Of a stretch of DNA of 64,000 nt, positions 36,549-45,435 are shown piece after piece. Numbering within the stretch: position 1 is the stretch's first letter; every line of letters begins with the position of its first letter. A program made the translations under genes and the position numbers. The stretch is from Corynebacterium yudongzhengii (GTDB taxonomy: Bacteria; Actinomycetota; Actinomycetes; Mycobacteriales; Mycobacteriaceae), in contig NZ_CP026947.1 of the NCBI RefSeq assembly GCF_003065405.1, positions 1,860,001-1,924,000 of the forward strand, given 5' to 3'. Below the pieces are notes generated by a model, which ran no database searches, was not told the origin of the DNA, and saw nothing but the letters and a program-made list of their open reading frames with translations.

Positions 36549-38285
36549 GTGTCCACCCCTGAGAACCTGCGGGAACCGATGCCGCAGCGGCCGAATCCCT
36601 GGCAGCTGCTCACGGCGTTTCACCCGTCGGCACCCCGCTGGCCGGGTGCGCTGCGCGCGGCCTTGGCGATCTTTCTGCCCGGCGCGGCAGCTCTCCTTCT
36701 GGGTTTCGACAACGTCATGCTCCTCATCGCCGCCGGCGGCTGCACCGTCATCTACGGCGAGGGCCACCCCTACCGGGCGCGCTGGCGCGTGATGGTCATC
36801 GCCGGCGGCCTGCTCACCCTCGGCACCACCGGCGGCGCGTTCGTCGGCAGTACCGCTTGGGAGCAGATCGATACCGGCGCCACCCTGTGGTGGCTGCTGC
36901 TGCCGGCCCTGTATTGCACCGCGATGGCCACCGTCGGCGCCTTCGTACAAAACGCCCTGCACCTGCGCCCGCCGGGAGCGTTTTTCATCGTCATGGTCTC
37001 CGGCGGCGCGACGATGGTCGCCCGCCTCGGCATCAACCCCATCGAGGTGGGCCTGTGGGCCAGCATCGGCGCGGCCACCGGTGTGCTCCTCGGTATCGCG
37101 CCGGCGCTTTTCGACGCCCACGCCCCCGAACGCCGCGCCGTCATCAACCTTGATAAAGCCGTCGCCGACTTCGAGGCCGCCGAAGAGCCCACCCTGTCGC
37201 AGCGCCACCAGGCCGCCGACGCCCTCGCCGCAGCGTGGGAGGCCCTCGGTGACGCCGGGGTCATCCACGCCGGGAGCATCGCCAAACCGGAGCTGACCTA
37301 CCTGGTCACCCGCACCCGCGAATCCCAGCTGCGGCTGGCGCGGCGCACCGCAGAGCTGGGCATGAACCTCAGCGACACCGACCGGCTGACCGATTCCCCG
37401 AGCCTGGTCGATCCCTCGCGCGCCGCGATCCCGCATACGCGCCCGTCGAATAGCTACCGGATCTACCGCTCGCTGGATCCGAACTCGCACTCCATGATCA
37501 CCGCGCAGAAGGTCATGATCGCCAGCCTCGCCGCAGCGGTCATCGGCATCGCGTTCGGGTTTACCCGCCCCGACTGGGCGATCGTCTCCGCGCTGCTCAC
37601 GCTGCAGTGGGGCCCGAACCGCTGGTCCGGACAGATCCGCGGGCTGCGCCGCGTCATCGGCTCGCTGCTGGGCATCGGGGTCTTCGCAGCGTTCCACCTC
37701 ATGGGCTTAAGCGGCTGGGGCCTGCTCATCGCCCTGGCGATCTGCCAGTTCGGCGCCGAGTTCTTCGTGGTGAAGAACTACGCCCTGTGCGTCATCTTCA
37801 CCACTCCCCTGGCACTGCTGCTCGGTAACTCCGTCACCGACCCGCTGGGCGAGGTCGTCGTCTCCCGCACCGTGGAGGTGCTGCTGTCCGTCGTGTTCGC
37901 CTCTCTGGCCTTGTGGTTCTGGGCCCCGCGTAGCGACGGGCGCAACCACGCCGGCCTCGTCGTCCGCGCCTTCGGGCAGATGGGCGATCTCCTCAGGGCG
38001 CTCACCACCACTTCGCCGGAGGGCGCGACCCGGCAGCGTCGCGACCTGCAGTACGAACTGCTCTCCGAACGCGCCGCGATTCTCGCCCTAGCGGAGGTCG
38101 ACCGCGCCGAGGCGGCGCGGCGTTGGGACGACCACCTGCTGATCCAGCGCACCGGCTATGCCATGCTCGATTACTGTAACGCCCACAACGACCGCGAACT
38201 CTCCTTCGCCGAGCTCGTCTCGTTGGCGGAGGCGCTACGCGACGCCCGCAAGGCCCTGAGCACGAAAAGGAGCTTACCGGCATGA
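36549..38285 (+). CDS. FUSC-family membrane protein (aromatic acid exporter / fusaric acid resistance type)
   Basis: The 578-residue protein has two blocks of membrane helices, about residues 30-180 and 315-460, around a soluble middle, and the DWAIVSALLTLQWGPNRW motif of the second block near 341. FUSC proteins are thought to export organic acids or drugs. GTG at 36549 is the start, with GAGGAGGGG upstream. The stop overlaps the next ATG (ATGA), so the pair is co-translated. Confidence 0.82.
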   Translation: MSTPENLREPMPQRPNPWQLLTAFHPSAPRWPGALRAALAIFLPGAAALLLGFDNVMLLIAAGGCTVIYGEGHPYRARWRVMVIAGGLLTLGTTGGAFVGSTAWEQIDTGATLWWLLLPALYCTAMATVGAFVQNALHLRPPGAFFIVMVSGGATMVARLGINPIEVGLWASIGAATGVLLGIAPALFDAHAPERRAVINLDKAVADFEAAEEPTLSQRHQAADALAAAWEALGDAGVIHAGSIAKPELTYLVTRTRESQLRLARRTAELGMNLSDTDRLTDSPSLVDPSRAAIPHTRPSNSYRIYRSLDPNSHSMITAQKVMIASLAAAVIGIAFGFTRPDWAIVSALLTLQWGPNRWSGQIRGLRRVIGSLLGIGVFAAFHLMGLSGWGLLIALAICQFGAEFFVVKNYALCVIFTTPLALLLGNSVTDPLGEVVVSRTVEVLLSVVFASLALWFWAPRSDGRNHAGLVVRAFGQMGDLLRALTTTSPEGATRQRRDLQYELLSERAAILALAEVDRAEAARRWDDHLLIQRTGYAMLDYCNAHNDRELSFAELVSLAEALRDARKALSTKRSLPA

Positions 38286-39109
38286 CTCGGGAGCGTTTCA
38301 CCGTCGAATACGCCCGCGCGAACGCGCAGTTGAGCATCCCCCAGGCGGCCTCCGCCGCCACGCAGCTGGCCACGGCCGTCGATCTGCAGCGCTACGAGAC
38401 CTTCGACGCCATCTACGCCTTAGCTCGCAGGCTGCAGCTGCGCTCGGCCTTCGAGTGGGAGACCTACGGTTATGAACCGACCGAGGACGCGGTGCCCGTG
38501 CGCCTGGAAAGCGAGAGAAACCCGCTCGAGTGGGATACTTTTTATCTCGCCGAGCACACCAGCCGGCCCTTCCACTCGCACGAGCGGCTGCAGCCTTTCG
38601 AGGAGATCGAGCGCGATGCCCGCAAGCTGGTCACCGGCGGCGAGGCTGACTACAGCGCTCTGTTTCCCGAGCTGCCCACGCGGCGTCAGCAGATTATGGG
38701 CAACCTGTGGCGCTTGGGCGTCGTCGCCGTACCTGACCAGCAGGTCGTTGATGCGCCCTCGCGCACCGTTGCCGGCACGCGCGCCTTGGCGGGTGAGCAG
38801 CCCACCCCGGATATGACGGAGTACACCGCGTGGTGGGTCATTGGAGTCAACCCGAAGCTCGGCAAGGACATGCTGCCGGAGATCGTGCGCGCAGCCGCGG
38901 CGACGCTTATAGAGGATCATCCTGCGCGCGGAGCGGAGTCCGAGGCCGCGGCCTACCTGGCGCTCGAGAGACTGTGGATCCCGCCCCGGCGCGGCCGGAC
39001 GGCCTGGTGGCGCTCCTATGCCGCCGGCGAGGCGATGCCCGCGGGCTTCGACTGGACCAGGGTGTATGAAACCGCTCAGCGCGTGGAAAACGCGTTGCGC
39101 GGGATCTAA
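38282..39109 (+). CDS. Hypothetical protein coupled to the FUSC gene
   Basis: This is a 275-residue soluble protein without a recognised domain. It begins TRERFTVEYARANAQLSIPQ and contains PELPTRRQQIMGNLWRLGVV and TAWWRSYAAGEAMPAGFDW. No signal peptide or membrane helix is visible. Translation is coupled to the FUSC gene by a 4-bp overlap, so it may act with that transporter. The function is unknown. Confidence 0.7.
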   Translation: MTRERFTVEYARANAQLSIPQAASAATQLATAVDLQRYETFDAIYALARRLQLRSAFEWETYGYEPTEDAVPVRLESERNPLEWDTFYLAEHTSRPFHSHERLQPFEEIERDARKLVTGGEADYSALFPELPTRRQQIMGNLWRLGVVAVPDQQVVDAPSRTVAGTRALAGEQPTPDMTEYTAWWVIGVNPKLGKDMLPEIVRAAAATLIEDHPARGAESEAAAYLALERLWIPPRRGRTAWWRSYAAGEAMPAGFDWTRVYETAQRVENALRGI

Positions 39110-39195
39110 GGCCCAGCGAGAGCACATAACATTCTTATAACGGTCTCAGTGGGCAGGCAGTGGAATTGCCGGGTTGAGGTCCTAGCCTGAAGGAC

Positions 39196-39699
39196 ATGTC
39201 TGCCACCTCCCATGCTCTGCTGAGCGGCTTTATCACCGCCTGCCTCATCGCGCTGATCGCCCTCGTCGGCCCCGAGCGCGGCACCACTTTTTCTCTCCTG
39301 ATCGCCAGCGGGCTGGCCGTACCGGCGGGTGCCGGAGCCGCGAGCCTGCTGCGTCGCGAGTTGAGCAACCAGCTGGAGAGGCTGCGCGTCGATACGGTCA
39401 TGGTGATCTTCACCGCCGTGCCGCTGCTCGCCGCCGGGCTGGCGGCGGTCGCCGGCCGTGAGTCCTACGCGGTGGCGCTGGTGGCCGTGGCCGTCGGCAC
39501 GGCGATGTGGCGGCGCGCCGAATGGCGCACGAGCGTGCTGGCCATCGGTGGCTTCGCGGGACTCGTGACCTCCCTGTGGCTGGGCCTGGACGCGCTGCCT
39601 GTGGCCGCGGTCGTCGTCACGCTTTATGGCGCCGGGCTGGTGGCCGTGTCCTCGGCAACCGAGGAGGACCAGCAACCCGAGCTGGTGCGTGCCTCGTAG
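39196..39699 (+). CDS. Hypothetical membrane protein
   Basis: The 167-residue protein has four or five hydrophobic stretches (e.g. ALLSGFITACLIALIALVG, and VIFTAVPLLAAGLAAVAG) and a charged C-terminus. GAAGGA stands just before the ATG. It is convergent with lepA, whose stop is 3 bp away. No family is recognised. Confidence 0.65.
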   Translation: MSATSHALLSGFITACLIALIALVGPERGTTFSLLIASGLAVPAGAGAASLLRRELSNQLERLRVDTVMVIFTAVPLLAAGLAAVAGRESYAVALVAVAVGTAMWRRAEWRTSVLAIGGFAGLVTSLWLGLDALPVAAVVVTLYGAGLVAVSSATEEDQQPELVRAS

Positions 39700-39702
39700 G
39701 CG

Positions 39703-41550
39703 CTAGTCCTCGTCGGTGGACAGCGCGGCGACGAAGGCCTCCTGAGGCACCTCGACGGAGCCGATGTTCTTCATGCGCTTCTTGCCGGCCTTCTGCTTCT
39801 CCAGAAGCTTGCGCTTACGCGAGATATCGCCGCCGTAGCACTTCGCCAGCACGTCCTTGCGCATCGCGCGGATGTTCTCGCGGGCGATGATTTTCGAGCC
39901 GATCGCCGCCTGCACCGGGACCTCGAACTGCTGGCGCGGGATGAGCTCGCGCAGCTTCTTCGTCATCTTCAACCCGTAGTGGCGGGCGTCGTCCTTGTGC
40001 ACGATGGCGCTAAACGCATCGACGGGATCACCCTGCAGCAGGATGTCCACCTTGACCAGATCCGCCTCCTGCTCGCCGGCCTCCTCGTAGTTCAGGGAGG
40101 CATAGCCGCGGGTGCGGGATTTCAACATGTCGAAGAAGTCGAAGATGATCTCACCGAGCGGCATGATGTAGCGCAGCTCGACGCGCTCCTCGGAGAGGTA
40201 TTCCATGTTCTTCATCTGGCCGCGCTTCATCTGGCACAGCTCCATCGTGGGGCCGACGAACTCGGCGGGCACGATGATGGTCATGTTAACGATCGGCTCG
40301 TAGACCGCCCGGTTCTTACCCTCCGGCCACTCCGAGGGGTTGTGGACGACTATTTCCTCGCCAGACTCGGTGACCACGCGGTAGGACACGCTCGGGGCCG
40401 TCGAGATGAGGTTGAGGTCGAACTCGCGCTCCAAGCGCACCCGGGTGATCTCCATGTGCAAAAGGCCCAAAAAGCCGCAGCGGAAACCGAAGCCGAGCGC
40501 CACGGAGGTCTCCGGCTCGTAGGTGAGCGAGGCGTCGTTGAGCTGGAGCTTTTCCAGCGCGTCCCGCAGGTCCGGGAACTCCGCCTGGGTGACGGGGAAC
40601 AGGCCCGAATACACCATGGGGTTCGGGTCTTCGTAGCCGGCGAGGGGCTTTTCGGCACCGTCGTTCGCCCAGGTGATGGTGTCGCCGACCTTGGTTTCGC
40701 GGACGTCCTTCACACCGGTGATGACGTACCCGACTTCGCCGGGGCCTAAGCCCTCGCACGGCTTGGGGGTGGGCGATACGACGCCGATCTCCAAGATCTC
40801 GTGCGTGGTGCCGGTGGCCATCATCTTGACCTTCTGGCGCGGCTTGAGAGTGCCATCCATCATGCGGATGTAGGTGACCACGCCGCGGTAGGTGTCGTAG
40901 ACCGAGTCGAAGATGAGCGCGCGGGCTGGCGCGTCGTGCTCCGCCTCGGTGGCCGGGGCGGGCACGAGCTCGCAGAGGCGGTCGAGCAGCTCCGGCACAC
41001 CCTCGCCGGTCTTGCCCGAGACGCGTAGGACGTCCTCCGGCTCGCAGCCGATGATGTGGGCGATCTCGTCGGCGTACTTGTCGGGATCGGCGGCCGGCAG
41101 GTCGATCTTGTTCAGCACCGGGATGATCTCGAGGTCTTTGTCCATGGCGAGGTAAAGGTTCGCCAAGGTCTGGGCCTCGATGCCCTGGGCGGCGTCGACG
41201 AGCAAGATGGCGCCCTCACAGGCCTCGAGGGCGCGGGAGACCTCGTACGTGAAGTCGACGTGGCCGGGGGTGTCGATCATCTGCAGGACCATGTTCTCGC
41301 CCTCGAGCACGCCGGAGCGCGGAACCCACGGCAGGCGCACGTTCTGTGCCTTAATGGTGATGCCCCGCTCGCGCTCGATGTCCATGTTGTCGAGGTACTG
41401 GTCCCGCATGTCCCGGTCCGCCACGACGGCCGACAGCTGCAGGATACGGTCCGCCAGCGTGGACTTACCGTGGTCGATGTGCGCGATGATGCAGAAGTTA
41501 CGGATCTGCTCTAGGTCCGTGAACGTGCTCTCCGCGAAATTGGTGCCCAT
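39703..41550 (-). CDS. lepA: Elongation factor 4 (LepA), back-translocating GTPase
   Basis: LepA binds the ribosome and can move tRNAs backwards. From the ATG at 41550 it has 615 residues: GTPase domain with AHIDHGKST near 20 and DTPGHVDF near 87, [10 protein letters not shown] near 140, then the LepA-specific C-terminal domain ([20 protein letters not shown] near 575). An in-frame start 45 bp upstream is unlikely since the family begins at this methionine. It is divergent from the PemK-like gene. Confidence 0.97.
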   Translation of the reverse strand: MGTNFAESTFTDLEQIRNFCIIAHIDHGKSTLADRILQLSAVVADRDMRDQYLDNMDIERERGITIKAQNVRLPWVPRSGVLEGENMVLQMIDTPGHVDFTYEVSRALEACEGAILLVDAAQGIEAQTLANLYLAMDKDLEIIPVLNKIDLPAADPDKYADEIAHIIGCEPEDVLRVSGKTGEGVPELLDRLCELVPAPATEAEHDAPARALIFDSVYDTYRGVVTYIRMMDGTLKPRQKVKMMATGTTHEILEIGVVSPTPKPCEGLGPGEVGYVITGVKDVRETKVGDTITWANDGAEKPLAGYEDPNPMVYSGLFPVTQAEFPDLRDALEKLQLNDASLTYEPETSVALGFGFRCGFLGLLHMEITRVRLEREFDLNLISTAPSVSYRVVTESGEEIVVHNPSEWPEGKNRAVYEPIVNMTIIVPAEFVGPTMELCQMKRGQMKNMEYLSEERVELRYIMPLGEIIFDFFDMLKSRTRGYASLNYEEAGEQEADLVKVDILLQGDPVDAFSAIVHKDDARHYGLKMTKKLRELIPRQQFEVPVQAAIGSKIIARENIRAMRKDVLAKCYGGDISRKRKLLEKQKAGKKRMKNIGSVEVPQEAFVAALSTDED

Positions 41551-41692
41551 AACTCCCTTACAGTATCGGTCCCGACGGCGAGGCCCTAACCGCACCCACC
41601 CTATACCCAGCGTCCTTTCGACTCGTGGCCGGAAGGCGTAAAGTGAGTGTTCAAACCCACACTACGAAAACGACCCGAGCAGGACTGATTCC

Positions 41693-42271
41693 ATGTTATT
41701 CGGCGGGCTGCGCTCCCGCGGCAAAGAGCAGGGCGATCACACGAAGCGTTCCCAACTCAAAAGGCGTCTACTGCCGTCCGTCCCTTCGCCTGTCGAGGAT
41801 GTCGCCACCCTCCGCAGCCGCATGGGGCTGACTCGTTCGGACAACTCTGCCGAGAAAACGCACAAGGTCGCCCCGATCAAGGTGCACCCCACCGGAAAGC
41901 GCGCCCGGGCACTGATTTACGGCCCAGATATCGACGGCCCCGCCGACGCCGGCGAAATCGTCTGGCTAAGGGTACCCGAAAACGGTCCGAACCAACCGCC
42001 CGTCGAGCGGGCCATACTCGTCGTCGGACGCAGCATGAACCAGGAGCTGCTCGGGCTGTTGATCTCCCCCGCCCCCGAACACGCCGACGAGGAGAACTGG
42101 TTCCCCATCGGCTCCGGGCAGTGGCAGCCCACCGGCGAGCCCTGCTGGCTACGCTTGGACCGCATCATCCAGGTGCCGGAGAACTGGGTGCGCCGCCAGG
42201 GCGCGCTGTTCCCCGAGCGCCGCTTCGAAAGGCTGGCGCGGGTGCTGCGGGAGCGTTTCGACTGGTCCTGA
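41693..42271 (+). CDS. PemK/MazF-like family protein without an adjacent antitoxin
   Basis: The 192-residue protein has an N-terminal basic extension of about 60 residues and a C-terminal PemK-like barrel (GEIVWLRVPENGPNQPPVER, AILVVGRS, PCWLRLDRIIQVPENWV). PemK/MazF proteins are ribosome-independent mRNA interferases, but no antitoxin gene is next to it; its neighbours are core genes (lepA, rpsT). The position suggests a vertically inherited protein with perhaps a different role. Confidence 0.75.
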   Translation: MLFGGLRSRGKEQGDHTKRSQLKRRLLPSVPSPVEDVATLRSRMGLTRSDNSAEKTHKVAPIKVHPTGKRARALIYGPDIDGPADAGEIVWLRVPENGPNQPPVERAILVVGRSMNQELLGLLISPAPEHADEENWFPIGSGQWQPTGEPCWLRLDRIIQVPENWVRRQGALFPERRFERLARVLRERFDWS

Positions 42272-42449
42272 TTTGGTGTCTCGACCTGTCCTGCTGCTAC
42301 GCTAAGCAAGGTTATCCGCCGACCGGCGCGATCGCGTGTCCAGGCGGGCAGGACCTTGGGTCCGCCTTCACGAAAGAGACACGTGTCAAGCTCCTCCGCC
42401 ACGGTGGGTCGCAGCACATAGTAATGCCGACAGTCAAGAGGTAATTGTC

Positions 42450-42713
42450 ATGCCGAACATCAAGCAGCAGAAGAAGCGCGTTCTCACCAACGAGAAGCGC
42501 CGTCAGCGCAACAAGGCTATCCGCTCCGCCGTGCGCACCGAGATCCGCAAGTTCCGCGAGGCCGTCGCCACCGGTGACAAGGAGAAGTCCGGCGAGCAGC
42601 TGCGCGTCGCTTCCCGCAAGCTCGACAAGGCCGTGTCCAAGGGCGTCTTCCACCGCAACACCGCGGCCAACAAGAAGTCCAATATGGCCCGCGCCTACAA
42701 CAAGATGGACTAG
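42450..42713 (+). CDS. rpsT: 30S ribosomal protein S20
   Basis: The 87-residue basic protein has the S20 pattern [20 protein letters not shown] and a C-terminal [15 protein letters not shown] helix. It binds 16S rRNA early in 30S assembly. AAGAGGTAATTGTC precedes the ATG. A strong terminator hairpin follows at 42752. The rpsT-lepA pairing across the PemK-like gene is typical of actinobacteria. Confidence 0.97.
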   Translation: MPNIKQQKKRVLTNEKRRQRNKAIRSAVRTEIRKFREAVATGDKEKSGEQLRVASRKLDKAVSKGVFHRNTAANKKSNMARAYNKMD

Positions 42714-42751
42714 TCTTCGGACTAGCTTGGGCTCTTCGCCCTGCATCAACT

Positions 42752-42799
42752 AAAAGGCCCGCTCCCCTGGTTTTCGGGGTGCGGGCCTTTTAGTTTTCT
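42752..42799 (+). terminator. Rho-independent terminator after rpsT
   Basis: AAAAGGCCCGC and GCGGGCCTTTT form a long stem, with CCCC/GGGG extending the pairing inside it, followed by TAGTTTTCTT. It ends the rpsT transcript and, being nearly symmetric in its A and T runs, could also stop transcription from the other side. Confidence 0.85.
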
Positions 42800-42889
42800 T
42801 CGGTCTGTGCCTGTATCGCGTTTGTGCGCCCACCGCCTGTATTATCAGCAGACCCCGGGGCTTCACCCCGTAGTGCGAAAGCTTCGTGA

Positions 42890-43440
42890 GCCTAGGGTCA
42901 GATGCGGTTTGTTCGTAGCGCTTATCCGGCAAAACGGTAGCGACGGTTTCCGGATAGTCGATAGCATCCATCCGGCCCCGGCCGCCACGATCCAGCCTCG
43001 GTGGCGCAGCAGGCTCCCAGCTTTCAGCAGACCTCGAGCGCGGCGGCACTAGCGTTCGCCGCACGGTGGAAGTGACAGTGTGTCCTGGAGTGTGCCCCGC
43101 GGGCCTATGAGTTTCCCGGAATTTATCGATTCCCGATTACGCACGTGCGTAAAAACCCGGTCCGCACTATGCCGCGGCATAGTCGCGTAGGTGACACCCG
43201 TTTCTTCACCTCGGCCACTAGCCCAAGGCGGAGCGGTCCAGAAACTCTCTTCGGGCCGATCGCCAAAATGCGAGGAACACTCAGGCAAGGGCATTCCGGG
43301 CTCAACGGCTACCACCAGGCCCAAAAACTCTACGCGGAAGAACAACACCCAAAGCTCACTCCCAGCTGGGGTGTGCAACGGCTGGGGTCGATGTGCTCAG
43401 ACGATAGCGGGCCAACGAACGCTAGGTCAACAGCCCATGC
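42890..43440 (-). repeat. Two-palindrome dispersed repeat, copy D (longest)
   Basis: Read on the minus strand it starts near 43400, contains AGTGTTCCTCGCA, GGTGAAGAAAC, the palindrome CTATGCCGCGGCATAG (43167-43182), TGCGGACCGGG, the palindrome at 43137-43152 and CTCATAGG. It continues for over 200 bp shared with copy C, ending with the hairpin TATCCGG...CCGGATA and CAAACCGCAT near 42900. Copies A and C together cover most of it, so this appears to be the full unit of about 500 bp. It fills the gap 42800-43421, where no gene is supported. Confidence 0.78.
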
Positions 43441-44069
43441 GCGCCGTTGAACGCGAGTGTCACGCCCGCAACCACGAAGAACAGGCCAGCACCGATATCG
43501 ATGAACGGTCCGGCACGCAGAAGCCGGCGCCGCACCGCGTTCGTCGAGACCACCAGCGCCAGGCTCAGCTGCACCGCCAGCGCCGAGAGCGAGAGCACCA
43601 GCACCACAACGACCGCCTGCCACACCGTCGGCTGCGGGGGAAGCAGCGGCGCTATCATCGCGGATAAAAAGAGCACGATCTTGGGGTTGGACAGATTCGT
43701 CGCCAAGCCGGAGAGATACGCCTGGCGCAGCCTTCCGAGGCGCGCCTCCGCCTCGTCTAGGTCCACCGGCCGGGTCGTGCGATCCTTCCAGCCGCCGATG
43801 AGCATGCGAATGCCCATGTAGATCAGCCAGCCGCCACCCACGAGCTGCACGATCTCTAAGGCCTCGGGGAAGGCCGTGAGCAGCGCCGCCGCCCCCAAGA
43901 CCGTCAGCGCGCACCAGAACACCACGCCGGTCTGGATGCCGGCGGTCACGGCCACCGCGTGCCGACGCGAGCGCGTCGCGGTCCGCGTGATCAGGATGAT
44001 GTCGGGGCCTGGAGATAAAGCGCCCACCACGTTCAGCGCGGCGAGCAGAAGAAGGTTGCCGACGCTCAC
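43422..44069 (-). CDS. LysE/RhtB-family amino acid exporter
   Basis: The 215-residue protein has six hydrophobic segments and the family start NVVGALSPGPDIILITRTAT, with the conserved SPGPD near 19. Members export lysine, threonine, homoserine or leucine; the substrate here is open. It begins with GTG overlapping the ankyrin gene stop. Its end lies next to repeat copy D. Confidence 0.88.
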   Translation of the reverse strand: MSVGNLLLLAALNVVGALSPGPDIILITRTATRSRRHAVAVTAGIQTGVVFWCALTVLGAAALLTAFPEALEIVQLVGGGWLIYMGIRMLIGGWKDRTTRPVDLDEAEARLGRLRQAYLSGLATNLSNPKIVLFLSAMIAPLLPPQPTVWQAVVVVLVLSLSALAVQLSLALVVSTNAVRRRLLRAGPFIDIGAGLFFVVAGVTLAFNGAHGLLT

Positions 44070-44473
44070 TTCTGCTCGGCGTTCAAGCGTTCCAGCAGGT
44101 CGTCGCGGCCGAACATGGTCGCGGTCTCCACGGCCGTGGGGTGGCCGACGGTGGGGTCGGCGCCGGCGTCGATAAGCACGTCGACCACATCGTCGTACTT
44201 CTTAAAGATCGCTCCTGCCAGCGGCGCCTGGTTGTGCTTGTTGCGCTTATCGACGTCCGCGCCCACCTCAATAAGGCCGCGGACTAGGTCGGCGTGACCT
44301 CGGTAAGCGGCGAGCATGAGGAAGGTGTTGCCGTCCTGGTTCATGAGGTCGACGTTGACGCCCTGACGGACGTAGTCCACGAGGTCGGTGTTGCCCTCGC
44401 GTGCCATTTTAAACAGACGATGCACGAGGTCCTGGACGTCAGAGGGAAGTTCTTCAGTGTGCTCATCGGACAT
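44066..44473 (-). CDS. Ankyrin-repeat protein
   Basis: The 135-residue acidic protein consists of about three and a half ankyrin repeats (DQDGNTFLMLAAYRGHADLV-like units; NKHNQAPLAGAIFKKYDDVV). Ankyrin repeats mediate protein contacts, and the partner is unknown. The ATG at 44473 is used; one at 44482 is also possible. It overlaps the exporter start by 4 bp and follows holA by 10 bp. Confidence 0.85.
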   Translation of the reverse strand: MSDEHTEELPSDVQDLVHRLFKMAREGNTDLVDYVRQGVNVDLMNQDGNTFLMLAAYRGHADLVRGLIEVGADVDKRNKHNQAPLAGAIFKKYDDVVDVLIDAGADPTVGHPTAVETATMFGRDDLLERLNAEQK

Positions 44474-44483
44474 GATGACCATC

Positions 44484-45422
44484 CTAACCGGCGAGCTTTG
44501 CTATGCGACGCACCGCATTCTCCACCGCGAATTCGATATCCCCGCCCTCGCCTTTGGCGACGGCATCCAGATCCGCGACGATGATCACGGCCTCGGAGAC
44601 ATTGTCGCCGGACCAGCGCCGGGCGGTCCGCATCGCCTTCTCGACGGCGAAAGGCGGCATCCCCAGCTGGCCGGCGAGCTGCCGAGCGTTGCCACCGCGG
44701 GTGGAGTAGAGCCTTGCTATGGCGCCGACCTTCTGGCCGAGCGCCGCCGCCAGCGCCACCGGGCTGTGCCCGAGTTGCAGCGCCCGGCGCGTCGAGGCCA
44801 GCGCCTTCGCGGCGTGCCCGGCCACGGCGAGATCCGCGATGTCGAAGCCTCTCACCTCCGCGACACCCGAGTAGTAGGTGCGCACGGCCTCGTCGGTGAC
44901 CTCACCGCCGGTATCGGCCACCAGCTGAGAGATCGCCCCAGCCAGCTCCCGCAGGTCCGAGCCGACACCCTCGAGCAGGGTGTTCACGACATCCGGGGTG
45001 GGCCGCACCCCGTGGCGCTGGAACTCCGCGCTCGCCCACCGGTGCAGGTCCTTCTGCTTGATCGGATCGGCGCGGTGCACGGTGGCGGCCTTCTCGAACT
45101 TCGGCACAAGGTTCTTGTTCCGCCCTCCGCCGGTGTGCTGGATGATCATAAAGATGCCCGGGGCGGGGTCGACGGCGGTCTTGAGCAGCAGCTCGAGCGG
45201 CTCTTTCCCGGCGGCCTCGGCGTGGGTGACCACGATGATCCGGTCCTCCGCGAACAGCGAGGGGCTGGTCAGCTCGATGATCTCGGCGGCGGTGATCTCG
45301 CTGGCGCGCAGATCGGAACGCTCCGCGGCGGGGCTGAGCTGGTCGATGATCTCGCGGCGGGCGCGCTCGGCGAGGAACTCGTCCTCGCCGACGATGAAGT
45401 GGACCTGATCCATGGCCTCCAT
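44484..45422 (-). CDS. holA: DNA polymerase III subunit delta
   Basis: The delta subunit opens the sliding clamp in the clamp loader. The protein has about 312 residues, starting EAMDQVHFIVGEDEFLAERA with the FIVGEDEFL motif that replaces the P-loop. The start at 45422 has AAGGGATTC upstream; 45413 is a close alternative. It follows comEC by 13 bp. Confidence 0.92.
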   Translation of the reverse strand: MEAMDQVHFIVGEDEFLAERARREIIDQLSPAAERSDLRASEITAAEIIELTSPSLFAEDRIIVVTHAEAAGKEPLELLLKTAVDPAPGIFMIIQHTGGGRNKNLVPKFEKAATVHRADPIKQKDLHRWASAEFQRHGVRPTPDVVNTLLEGVGSDLRELAGAISQLVADTGGEVTDEAVRTYYSGVAEVRGFDIADLAVAGHAAKALASTRRALQLGHSPVALAAALGQKVGAIARLYSTRGGNARQLAGQLGMPPFAVEKAMRTARRWSGDNVSEAVIIVADLDAVAKGEGGDIEFAVENAVRRIAKLAG

Positions 45423-45435
45423 CCTAGAATCCCTT

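Noticed and set aside
41693..42271. A complete toxin-antitoxin module at the PemK-like gene
   Set aside because: No small antitoxin frame overlaps or adjoins it on either strand; the neighbours are lepA and rpsT.
42750..43064. 104-residue minus-strand frame after rpsT
   Set aside because: It overlaps the rpsT terminator and repeat copy D. The similar frame in copy C (33352-33699) diverges after about 20 residues, so DNA conservation explains the likeness.
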